A DNA stretch of 64,000 nucleotides from Nigrospora sphaerica (lineage: Eukaryota > Ascomycota > Sordariomycetes > Amphisphaeriales > Apiosporaceae), in contig JAGVVL010000002.1 in the NCBI GenBank assembly GCA_018287875.1, positions 4,216,001 to 4,280,000 of the forward strand, written 5' to 3'. Every line of letters begins with the position of its first letter. The stretch's first letter is position 1. The notes under the pieces are model-generated. The model was not told the origin of the DNA. It worked only from the letters and a program-made list of their open reading frames with translations, and ran no database searches. Positions 36,461 through 48,437 of the stretch are shown here, one piece after another. The position numbers were made by a program, and so were the translations under genes.

Positions 36461-37500
36461 CACCCACACACATATACGCCCACGCGCGCACGCAGGAAGC
36501 GAAGGCACTCAAGGGTGCAGAGGGTGCAGAGGGCGCAGCCATCCGAAGAAGGGAAAAGAGAACCTTCCGACGGCTGCGCAAGAGAGGGTGGGGGGAGGAG
36601 TTTGCTGAAAGAGGCCCGAAGCCCCCAATCTCCCGATGCGGTATCAGCTGGGCCAAGTTCCCCCCCGGGCTTCCCAGGCGCTTGACGGCGGGTGACATGT
36701 AGTGGAAACAGATGTGTACGTAGAGAGTACTTGCATCCCATATGACAAGTGCCCTTCGATTGGGTGCAACACTGCCAGCTTGACCGACCATCTGCACGTA
36801 GACATGGATGAAAGGCAGGGTAGACAACCGGCGAGAGCCGGTCGGTCAGACGGGGCAGAACTGCAGGAAGTAAGTACGATGCAGTAGTCTACTTAAAGTG
36901 GATAGGTGAGTAGGTAGATATAGGTAGGTAGGTAGATAGAGGTAGGTAGGGATGAGAGGTTGTCATAGTCCCATGGAGGAAGGTACTAACTTACCTGCCT
37001 CGTCGTTAACGGATAGCATACCTGGGCGGGTGGCAAGCGCAATAGCGGCCGGGCCCGTGGCTGACAGGGAAGATCGAGCTTGCCAACCGGTGGTTTCCCC
37101 CCCTTTCTCTTTAGTCAACACGACCTTCCCAATTCCCGGCCGGGCGCCGCTAGTATCCCCTCTGTCGTTTCCGTGGGCCGCTGGCGTCGGGCGGGAGGCG
37201 GGACGGCAACTGTCAAATCGCCTTGGTGCTTACTTTGAGAAGGGCGACGGGGCCCCGTCAACAAATCCTGGATATCGGACTGGAGGTTGGTTAGGTACTT
37301 AGGCAGGTAGGTAGTAGATACAGCCTCTTTTAGAGAGGCGCAAGAGGAAGAATGGATCCGTCCATCCATCTTAGGTAGCTGTCACCTGGGACCCGAGGAG
37401 GAGGTAAGGTTCCAGCTTCCCACAGAAGAGGGGCCGTAAGTAGCAGTTGCGGGTACTATTCATACAGGCCTGGTACCCTAGTACTCCCCTTACCTACTGA

Positions 37501-37575
37501 TCCCATGGGAGTCCAAATATTCGTATCCCATGGGAGTCCAAATATCCGTATCCCATGGGAGTCCAAATATCCGTA
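37501..37575 (+). repeat. 25-bp tandem repeat, three copies
   Basis: Three head-to-tail 25-nt units start at 37501, 37526 and 37551. Copies 2 and 3 are identical and copy 1 differs at one base (ATTCG versus ATCCG). Each unit begins with the palindrome TCCCATGGGA. The near identity suggests recent amplification. Confidence 0.95.
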
Positions 37576-39376
37576 TCTGTGTCTTAGCAGCAAATCAAGA
37601 GGGCGGTTCCAGTCAGGCACTCCATTGCCTCGGTACGGGTCTTTGGCTACAGCTGTCAATCTGCGAATAGCCAAACAAGGTAGGTACATGTACACATGGA
37701 GGACGTTGATAGGCAGGGTAGGGGTCTGGAGCTGGAGGGCCCGAGGCCCATACGCCCGTCGAATTGGACTCGTTGGACCGCGTCGCAGGAATGAATGCCC
37801 AAGCGAGCGGATGGGGGGATCGGGGCATGAAGAAAACGGGGGCGACGCGATGCGGTGCGGGATGACGGTTGCCAGCGATGGCCTTGGGTCCTTAGTTGGG
37901 GCTAAGGTTGGCCTTGCAGCCAAGCAACCTTGCGACCGATCGGAAATGCTCAAGTGATCACCTTATACACCGGCTGCGCGGCCGGTCCAGCTGTGCTTCG
38001 GTCTGACTGGCCCATTCGTTCCGACCTGACAGTCAATCGACCAACCAGCACCGCAGTCGGACGGACATCTGCTGCCTCACCCAGCCTGCAACGAGTGCCA
38101 TGAAAGTCGACCTGGCAGGCCCGAGGGCCGGCTGTGGCCCAGACGCCTCTGCCCAACAGCCCAGCACTGCATGCACATGGCAGCGAGCCGTCGCACTTGA
38201 TGACGGAGCATGGGGAGGGAGGGGGAGGCCATGCGCCAAGACAGACGAGTCCTGTTCTCAAGTGTCTGTTTCTTTTTTTTCCTGTAGTCCAAAAGGGTAT
38301 CTGCCGAGTGGGCCAGTCTCCGTAGCAGCAGCCGCCGTAACAGTAGCGGCGGTAACAAAAAAAAGACGTGGCCGACTGCGCGCGCTCGTCACCCAAACGC
38401 CCAAACCCATGATTCCCATGCTAACAATGCCGACCAAATCCAAAGGCGAAGAGAAGCCAACAGAGGGGCGGGAGCGGGTACGCGCGTGCAGTGCCACCGC
38501 GGCTGGGAAACGCCGACACGCCCCAGAACGGCCCAAGCCCGTCCGTAGTGGCCGGGAGTAGCCAAGCAAGATAGATAGGCATGCTGTCGTGACCCTTACA
38601 AGGGCGGACCCGGTGGGCCAAGCCGCGGGGCAGTGTCGTCTCGTTTTCGCTCGCTCTCCCACTGACGGGAGCCCTCTCTCTCGCGTCGGCTCTCTCCCGC
38701 ACGCCCTCAATCCTTGGGGAACGCGCACCCGCAAGCACCCCTCCCCTTCCCTACCCCAAAACGCCGGTGTCCGTTTAAATGTGTGTGTTTGAGTCCGATC
38801 CGTAACCCATGGTCCCTCCCAAGCCCTGTTATGCATCCCCCTCCAGGTTCGGCCCGTCCGTCCTGTGTCTCTGAACTCCTGTGGTAAAATAGTTGTGCAA
38901 GGCTCCAGAGCCCTGTGTTGCGGCGCGCATGACCCCGTCGTTTGACTCGACCCATTCAGCACCTCGTCCCGCCGCTTCGGCTTGGTATCGGCGGCGCCGG
39001 GCGAATACGGACGGGTCGTCGAGGCATGCTAGCGAGTCGTGCAACTGCCGGGTGCGTGGTTGACAGTTCCAAAAGGAATACGTGCACTTGGTCCCCACGG
39101 TAACACCGTCATGTAAGTCCCTGCAAAGCAGGGAAGGAACCGTTCGTCTAGGCGTACTGGCCGGCCTTTTGGTTTCGGCGAATCATCCATTCCCATGGCG
39201 ACGGCGCGTATGGTCGGCAGTCGGCTAGACGAGAACACAGAGAGAAGAGATTAGTTGCCGAAACGTCAGGATGTGCGCGGTGGGGGGGGTGTGTGTGGGT
39301 TGAGAAAAAGCAATGAAGATGAACTCAGCTCGCGGCTGGCTCGGAGCTGTCGGCACTGCGACAGCGAAGAGAAGAA

Positions 39377-39393
39377 GGGGGGGGGGGGGGGGG
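39377..39393 (+). repeat. 17-nt G homopolymer
   Basis: Pure G run preceded by an A/G-rich stretch. Such runs are common sites of sequencing indels. Confidence 0.95.
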
Positions 39394-40030
39394 CGAAAGC
39401 TCGAAGGGGTCTCAGCGACTTACTGCAAAGCTCGTCACCTCTGTTCGGGGCGGGAAACTGTCGTTAACATTCGTCGTTTGGGCCATGGCTGCCGGCAGGG
39501 AAATAAGAGCTGGGTTCGCTCCCGCAACTTACCTGAGCTCTCCGGTGGTGATGTTGGGCTGGCAACGTCGCTGTGTCCTCTCGTAGTGAGAGCACCATCT
39601 CTGGACGCGGAAGCGGAAATGACCACACGAATATTCCACCTGTATCCCGTCGAACCGTGTTAGCCCGGCCAATTCGCAGGAGAAAGGCCCCGGAAGCCTT
39701 GCCAAGGGCTCAGTAGGGAGTGGGTTTCGGGGTCGTACCTGTGTGTAGTCGCACATTTCTTGCTGCAGTACGCGCTGTGGCCTAGCAGCAGCAGCGGCGG
39801 CAGCGGCAGCAGTTGAGGAACGAGAGCGGCAGATAGACGTAAACGGCAACACCCACAACTCGACAAGCCAAACGGCCCAGGCCGGCAGTACGAATATACT
39901 CAAGCGATCTTCCGGGCGAAGCAGATAGGCGTGCAACGACCTAGTAGTCGAAGCCCGACTGTTCTGTTTATCCCGTGGTGCGGGTTGGTAAGGAAAACGC
40001 AGCGTAGCAGGGCGGAAATGTGCTGGTAGT

Positions 40031-40090
40031 GGCGGCGGTGGCGGTAGCGGCGGCGGCGGCGGCGGCGGCGGCGGTGGTGGTGGTGGTGGT
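40031..40090 (+). repeat. (GGC/GGT)n trinucleotide tract
   Basis: About 60 nt of GGC then GGT triplets on the plus strand with minor interruptions. No coding frame can be supported through it. Confidence 0.9.
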
Positions 40091-41639
40091 AGTGATGAGG
40101 GCGGTATAAGAGATAGACAGTTTTCGTGAGTCGGTCTGGTGGTAATAGATGATGGGTAGGAGGGTGGCAGGCAGCGGGTAGATAGATATGCACAAGGCTA
40201 CACAGGCTCTCTCCCTTGGCGGTCCCAGGTCGGGGCGGGCTGTAACAAAAGATATGGCTACTCGTTTCTTCTTCCGGCGTCTGCAGAGACTCAATGTCGA
40301 CGGGATGGCATTTGTGCTGTATAGGCATAGATATACATAACTCCAGATCAAGGGTCAGGAGGGGGGCGGGTTTCCGTGGACGGTAGTGGGCGGATGGCAT
40401 GGGCGTATGTATTTAAGCTCATGCTTACTTGCTGTTTTTTTTCCTTGCCATGGCAATGGGATGGCATGGCTCAAAGACCTCTACCGGGACCACCCTGGGA
40501 ACAGACTTGTGCCTGGACGGCAAGTGGTCCAGGGATTCATGCAGAAGCTATCCCATCCGTGTTTTTTTTCTCCCCCTTCCACCCTCTCTCCCCTACAAGG
40601 GATATCGGTACGGGTTATGATGCAGCGCTGCGCTTTGCCGGGAGAAGGGATGACAGGCAGGACCCATGAAGGCCGTGCTAGGCCGTGGACCTATGAACCG
40701 CCCGTGTGGCAGTGGGTGGGTGGTGGTGTGGGTATGTAAAAAGAGGTAAGGTATGGGAGGTACCTAGGTACTGGCTTGTTTAGTAGTGAGGATTACTTCC
40801 CATACCCTAGGCGGGTGTCTGTATTCGTACTACCGCCCCCTGGTGCTAGTAGGGGCTGCTAACGCCTGGGCTACATCCCATACCCGAGGACCATGGCGGG
40901 TAGGTACGAGGGTGCCTGGGCACGAGTACCTAGCCCTGTGTGACCGTGGCCATAGGGATTGCCGATGTACCCTCCTGTAGAGCCTGGATCCCGGTACTTT
41001 GGCTTTACATGGGGATGCGACTCCATTGCGGTATCTTGCGAAGGTCACGTACCGGCCTTCAACCTTGACGGCTACCCATCCTGCACCCCTGCCCCGGTCC
41101 CTGTTCGTTTCCCACTCGTCGTCGCGAGTGAGTGCTGGGGACCTTGTCTACCCGGAAATGGCCAGACTCTGTGCTAGCCAGTACCTAAGTTTGCACCGGC
41201 CTTTTCGGGGTGGTCCTTTTTTTTTTTTTTCAGGTTTCTCTTGTCGCCCTCCCTTTCGCCCACTCTAGCGCAGCTCCGAATCCGGCAGACGGCTTCCCGT
41301 CAGCGGCGTCTAGGCTACGTGCAAAATAGGCAACATGGCGTAGCGTAGGCGTAGCAGCAAACGAAAACAAACCTTTCGAAGTCGGTTCTCAACACGGGCG
41401 GCTAGGTTCTGCCAATATACCTTGGCCGTGTATGGTTCTTCTCCCTTTGTACAGATAGGTACGTCCGGTCCTAGGTCTCGGTCTTGGTGGCGTCGTGCTG
41501 GCGACTGCGCGTGCACAACGTACATCATCAAGGCGCCCATCCCTCGCATGCTCCGTACCGAATGACACGGCTCGGGTGTGTTGACCGGTGTTCACTACGT
41601 GCTAAAAATGACAATGTCCGATGTTTTGCGGTGGGGGGC

Positions 41640-41643
<4 letters not shown>

Positions 41644-41686
<43 letters not shown>
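41644..41686. repeat. (GT)21 microsatellite
   Basis: Uninterrupted GT dinucleotide run of 43 nt in non-coding DNA. Confidence 0.97.
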
Positions 41687-41690
<4 letters not shown>

Positions 41691-44600
41691 ACAGGCCCAC
41701 TACGCGCATATCGGTGGAGTTGATGTTGAGCAAAGGGAGTCGTTCCAGAAAACTTCCATTCACCGTTTCATGCCTTCTCACCCGGTGACGACGAGCATGG
41801 AGACGGGAGGGAATATCGCTTGTTGTTAGGCTGCGCACGGCCGTAGGGTACAAGTGGGAATTAAGTACTGTCTTCGCCACCTCTCCTCCTCGTTGCCCAG
41901 CTACCGCTACTCGTATCTGCATTGTGAGTAAGGCGTTAAGGCGTACCTACACTTCTCTCCTGGATCGTGGCACGTACGGAGGAGGTGCGGCGGCGAACAG
42001 CTGTGTGTCGTTGGCACCTGCGGCGGCGGCGAGGCACAAGATACGCCTGGGACCCCGCCGGTCGCCCTCGCGAGGAGGCGCTCGGCTTGCCTGATTGTAC
42101 GAAGAAGCGCTTTCATAGGCCGTCGCAGCAACCGGCGTAGGAAGGACTATGATCCTCTGATTCGCTGCCGAGCCTTCGGTCCCTGGGCAGATCCTGACAG
42201 GTTGATGAGCACGGCGGTGTCGCCCCGCACCGGTCTGTTGGTGCATCGTAGCGACAACCGAAAGGATCGCGAGGCCTGCCTTATCTCTTGCTGTCTCTCT
42301 CCCTCCTCTCTTGTCCCGCTCTCTCGCTTTCTCGCCCTTTCCTACTCGTGGGGGCTGCATGGGCCGAGACAATCCCCCTGGCTCCCTCCTCCTCCTTCTC
42401 CTCCCCTCTCCCCTCTTAACCACCCCCTCCCAGCCGCCGTGCGGCGCTGCGGCTACGGACCTTGCTTGCGTTGCTGCACCACAGCAAGGCGTCACCCTCG
42501 TTTGACCTGCCTTGAGGCGCGGGCCAATAGTGGCGCTTCGGTAGTGAAAAATGCAGAGGGCTGGTGTTACTGCAATGTGTGTAGGTCTGCACATACATAA
42601 ATAGGCTACATGGGGAGGGGGGGGGGCATGGATAGGTCGTGGTCACGCAGCGAGAAACCGGCTACGGCACTTGGTCACGACCACCCAGGGCTCCGGCTAT
42701 AAAACAACGAGTGAGGTTTGAGTTGGGCTGGTGGGCGCGCAGCAAATGCAAATGGCGGAGCGATGGGACCAGCAGGGATCATGCACGCGGTGTGTGCGAT
42801 GGGGACTGGGAGCCTGGGTGGTCAGCACGTGGGCAGTATATTGCATGCGGCTAATGGTCGATCGCAAGGGAGTGGCGTGGTTGAAGGAGCGAGCAAATGA
42901 CAGGGCGCCTGTCTTATTTGCATAGAAAGGCTATCCGCACGAAGTAGCGGTCATACGCTGCTGCTGCTGCTGCTGGTCCTTCGCTGCTGAGCTGGGGATG
43001 CTCGCGCTCGGTCGAGGTTTGCCCACAAGGTTCTGACAAGCACCAGGCTCAAGTGATCATCGCATCGTCTCTGCTGGCTGCTGAGGGTATCGTGGGCGGG
43101 TCGAGGGTGGGAGCGGGGGACATGCCCATATACTGTGTACCTCTATTATGTCCGTGTTGCAGCCGACGAGAGGGGGTGGCTCGCGCGACCAGGGCCAGAC
43201 ACGGCCTATGGTTTCGTGTAATAACAAGAAGTATTAATGGTGTGTTCCTGTCATCGAGGTAATTTTCCGGCCTCAACATCACTCGCGGTGTTTCGAGTAT
43301 ACTGGCCGCAGTCGGTTTAGCGAGTCGTTCCGTGCGTCGGAGAGGACGAGCATAGACGAGATTGGATCGCCAGCCCCCCCTCCCTGGGTCTTGGTCTTCC
43401 ATGCTCTCTGCCTTCCATTTGCCTGGCTAATTCCGGGGCCACCTATGATGTAAAGCACCGCCAACTAACCGTCATGCCCTTGGATTGTACATCGTACGTG
43501 GTACTCCGTACTGTAGCAGCAGTAGCAGCAGTGGTAGCAGTAGGCGTGCCCGACGAGCATGGCTGGCCACTGTCTCTGGCCGTTCCGTCATGGTCAATTA
43601 GCAACCCATGGTGACCTAATCCCAAACCGTCATAGCCACGATGCCTCCCACCCGCTTCGTCCCTTCTCAAGGACTAGCCGATGCAAAGTGGTCCGATAGG
43701 CAGCACTGCTGGCGAGTCAAGACTTTGCCCTTCGCAAGTGATGTCGGCCTTGTCCGTTGCCTCGGGTCTGCCCTCCCAGTCGCTTGGAACGGACTGCTGT
43801 CTCCCATTCGTCCATGATCCATTAAACCCTGTCCGTCGCCTCCGATTAACTCGCGCCCTGGTCGCTACGGCGTGGGGAGAGGCCATCATCCCTCATCGCC
43901 CTAGTGAGGAGGAGGGAGGGGGGGTTTACGGAGAATAACGCGCTGGCTAGCGTGGTCACGGTGCAGCCCCGAACTCTACCTACTATGTACCTCCCTGCGT
44001 GTGTGTGTGTGTCTTTCTCCTCTCCCTCCCTCTCTCTCTGCCGCCCGCCTCCCGCCGACTCTTAAGATAGCCTTGTCCAGAAATGCTTGATGCCGCGGAG
44101 AAATAACGACGCCGAGGCCACGAGGGAGAGGGAACAGACGGGCATCAAGCCGCCGAGAACCTCGACCATCGGAGCAAGTGGGCGAAGGAGAAGGCGCCTT
44201 GGGTCGGACCGGAGGACAAGCAACGACTTGTGGTGCCTCTACTTCCCTCACCTTGGTGCACGGCTGCTGCCCACCGACCGCCGGAGCTCTACTCTACTTG
44301 TACAGATACGGCCCTGTGTCCAGTCGGCCCGTACTGGCGCCGAGCGGACGGGCGTGAATGCGCGACATGCGTCAGGGTCGCCTGCCTGCCCTGCCCTGCT
44401 GGGCTCACCGAGACTTTCCTCCCTGTCATGGAGCCGACTAAGCCGTGCGCGGCTTTCGACCCTTTCTCTCGACCTCGCCATGGTGCGCTCACCGGCGTCG
44501 GTAGTATCGTCGGTCCATTCGGCAGGGCAGGAGCCGGTCCAGGCCGTGTCTTGGACGCCCGCAGGTGCCAGCAAAGCCCGCTGAGCAGACTCTCGGAAAT

Positions 44601-47600
44601 GAATCGCGCCCCGGAGGGCTCCAGTCGTCGCGCGTGCAGGCTGTTAGCAAAGTGCAGGCCCGGTGTCGCACGCACGTACGATGTACTCCCGCACTCGTCC
44701 CTGGGCGGTGGGTGCTTAGTTCCAGGATTCGGGGCGTCGCGCGCATACAGGAGATGCCGGTACCTATGGTCGATCAGGCAGGCAGGGCACATTTTACCTC
44801 TATTGGACCCAAGCGGACAGTGGGATTGGGGGGGAGCGATGAAATTTTCTGACCGATCCTTTTCCACTGCCCCCACACATGCGCGGGCTACGTCTCCAGT
44901 TACCCGCTAGGCGAAACAACATCAACGGGCAAAATCCCTTCCTTCGCCTCCCCTACCTGGGCCGCCAGCTCGCCCAGCTCTCGTGTACAAAGCCTCAGGG
45001 TCGGCGAAGCAGCAACCCTGGCATCCATCTACACAGTACTCGGTACGACACATGGGATCCCGCTACCGGGCAGGCTAACTACCTAGGTACATATAACGTA
45101 TTTGGAAGCATCCACCCGGCAAGGGAGCCAATTCCATTGATGACTGGCACCGGCACGGATGTGCATGGATGGGACGGGCCAGGCCCGACCCATGTCGTCC
45201 TTTGTGGGTGGACGCTGGAGACCAGCACCCCACGAAATCCATCGGTGCATCCGTGATGCCATGAAACACTCGTTCGTCATTACTACACCGTCGCCTGCCA
45301 GATCCGTCACGTCGCCCCAAGTCGAGCGCCCCTTGCGATGGTGTCACCCGCTCCACGCTCCTGTAATACCGACACCTGTCCTAGGTAGCTCCCTACACGC
45401 AAAGATTTGGAGAACTCCGCTAGCCCGCCACGCTCATTGGAAGTTGCTGCCATGGACTTCTATGCTAGCATACGCAAGAGCCATGGAAGCTTCTTACGGC
45501 TCCTTCCCTCGTGCGCCCCCTTGCTGCCCACCAGGTACTTACAGACAGACCTATGGTATGAGCCTGCATGACTAAGTATCCCGTAAGTAGGTACCTCTGG
45601 AAAAGTCCCCGGTCACACGGGCTCGATCGGTGAGTCTGTTTCTCAGTGCCTTTTGTATACAGGGGTACGTGCCGACTTGCATGGCCTCTCCGAACCGCCC
45701 GTGATCAGATGCATGCAAGGTGCATCCCCCAACAACCGCTCCACCGAGCGCCATCGACGCGCGCGTGTGCACAGGAAGACTGCAAACGAACCCTTGCTGG
45801 CACGGCTGGATAGGGAGGCAGATGGGGGTCGAGGGGGTCGGATAGGGGGGGAAGCGCCATGACGGCAACAGTGCGTGTCTACAACGACGCGATACAGGTC
45901 CCTCTCGCCCTACGGCAACCACGTCGAACGAAAGCCGCCATCCCTTGCGTGTTCTGTTGCTACTATCCCCAGCGGTCACAACCCACGCTCCACGGCCCCG
46001 TCAGTGTTGTTGAAGCTGAGCCTAAACAACGCAGTCGTTGAGGACAGGTTGCGAGCTTGACAGTCTGGCGGTTCGCACAGGCCAAGGAGTGATGCAATCA
46101 ATCAATTCCTGGCACGCCGTCGCCACCAGCCTTTTTTCCCCTCTCAGTCTTGTCGCGCCGGAACAGTCGTCAGGGGCTTGCCGAATTTTACGCATCGGTT
46201 GCCGGCTCGGACCCCATGGACCAGACCGTGGCTACTGCTGCATCGTATCGAAAGTAAATAGCCATCCCGGGCCCCATCCGGCACTTGCGGTTGCAGTGCA
46301 CATGTATAGTGGCGGGGACCGACAGCCTTATTGATGCGGAATCACGGCAAGCCGAGGGCGACATGGAAACGCCAAGCCGCCGAACGGGAACATCTACGAG
46401 GACGAGGCACTGAAAACTCACGAGGCGTCTCCACGCTCCCATGCTGCCAGTGATCGACGTTCGGAATATTGCTGGGGCAGTGGTGGCCCGCATGAAAAGT
46501 CTGGTCACTGGACCTTGCTACGCAGTGCAACGCCAACAACATGCACGCCCCGCGAGGAAAGCATGCTTGCTGCCAGTGGCCAGGGTGGTAGTGGTAGGGC
46601 AGGGCCGAGAACTGACAAACGGCAAACGCAAACCACTCAGGACAAGGATGGATCGGGGCCCGTACCGCAGAAGGGAAGGAAATGGAAGCGAGGGGCCTGG
46701 CGGCCTTGGCACTCCGCCCGTTCTCGCTGCTCAGGTCGTCATCGGCCGGAATGCACGACGTCCAGCCAGGTATAGACGATAGGACGACATCACGCACGGT
46801 GCGCCGCAGCGCAGGCTGATCTGAGCACCTCGAAAAGTCGTCATTTCTATCGTACGACGCCAGGGATGAACTGACACGGCGCGACACGAGCGGGCCTGGC
46901 CATCACCCCTCCCCATCCCCTACTAACCGAACGTGGTGTCGCAATGGAAGCGCCTGTGAGCCTATCAGCCGACGTGCAGCGCTTCAGACCCGGTTGGCGT
47001 GTCGGTCGTAGATGACGGCTGCTGACTACGTATTACGCCCTGGTTCGTCGCGTGCCTACGACGAAATGAGAGAGAGGGATGAGAGGGAGAGAGAGGGAGA
47101 GGGAGCAGCACAGAGGACCGGGCGACGGACTGCGGCTCTTTGCGGAGACAGGCTATTTCCATGCCAAACAGTATGGCTCTCACGTGACTCGATGCACCCG
47201 ACCAACGGCATTGTTCAGACCCTCGACCGGGGACGTGTGGCTGTGCCGTGTGTTGGGTGGTGCGCGTGACGGGGTCGGCAAACGTACATGGGCGGCGACA
47301 CGCAAGTGAAGTCGGCCACGGAGCAAAGCAAGCCAGGCAACAGCCCGCGAGCAGCGATGCGGCTGAGACCGACCGCCGTCGGTCTTGAATTTGCTGCCTG
47401 GTCCAACATGATTGACCCTGTGGACGGCCGGTGGAGGCCAAGCATCGTCCATTGCAACGGTCGTTGGGATCCTCCGAGCGAGCGGGACCCCCTAGAAGAG
47501 AGGCCCCCAGCATAACCGAGCTGCTACGCCCCTCACGGCGAAACCCCACGCGACAGGAAATGCCATCGAGATGCGGGCCATGACAGCCGCAAAAACGCCA

Positions 47601-48128
47601 TGTTGCTGTCGGCGTCGACAAGAGGGCGGCGGCATGGCTGGGCTTAAGATGCTACCATGCCCATGGCCACGTGCAGCACAGCGAGGCAAAATACGCAGCG
47701 AGGGTCAGCAGAAGGTCAGCACTGCGTCGGCACAGGCAGGCGGGCGGACGGACGGCAGTGGGCGACGAGGTTGGGTGGACGTGGTAGTTGCCGGCCCCCC
47801 TTGTTCCGGAGGGCTCTCCGTTCAAGCTTCAACGAATTACCATGCCGAGATTGGTGGCAGGCTTGTCGACGGCCGCTTTCCCCCTTCTCTGTCTCTCCCT
47901 CTGTCTGGCTCTCCCTCTCTCTGGCTCTCTCTCTCTCTGACTCTCCCTTTCGCTCCGTCTTTCCCACTCTCTTTCTCACTTTCTGCCTAAACTCCTCGCA
48001 CACACGTTTTGTTCACTGTGGGTGGAGACGAGAAGATGTCACCCTTGCTAGTGGACATAAAAGCATCTCCAATTTCGGCATAAGTCTTGCCGCCAAAGGC
48101 ACGGGAAATGCAACTCTTATCGTCCTCG

Positions 48129-48143
48129 CCCCCCCCCCCCCCC
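48129..48143 (+). repeat. 15-nt C homopolymer
   Basis: Pure C run in non-coding DNA. Confidence 0.95.
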
Positions 48144-48410
48144 GGGCAGGTAGGCTCGGCAGGGAATACGACAGCCGATCCACCCTGCCTCGCCTCCTTA
48201 TCTGATTCATCGGCATTAGTCGAATGGGAAGCGAGGCAGGCTTCAGAACGCCCTTCGCCGTCGACACGCGGTCTGCCCTCGAGTCATATCTCATAAAACC
48301 TTATTTGAACCACGGTCGGCGACCAAAAGTGCCGCATGAAGCTCGGCATGAACCCACCTCGGAGACCTCGTGGACCCCGTCCGTTCGAACGCGTGATGCA
48401 CTGCTGGTAG

Positions 48411-48437
48411 TACGCAGTACCGTGTACGTACTGCGTA
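48411..48437 (+). other. perfect 10-bp hairpin
   Basis: Arms TACGCAGTAC and GTACTGCGTA are fully complementary around a 7-nt loop (CGTGTAC). It lies in the gene desert and is flanked on both sides by a 14-nt direct repeat containing CTCGGAGACCTC (48356-48369 and 48464-48477). Confidence 0.7.

Noticed and set aside
36102..36741. Open frames through the (CA)n tract encoding poly-Thr-His or poly-Val-Cys
   Set aside because: Simple-repeat translation in all frames of both strands; not evidence of a gene.
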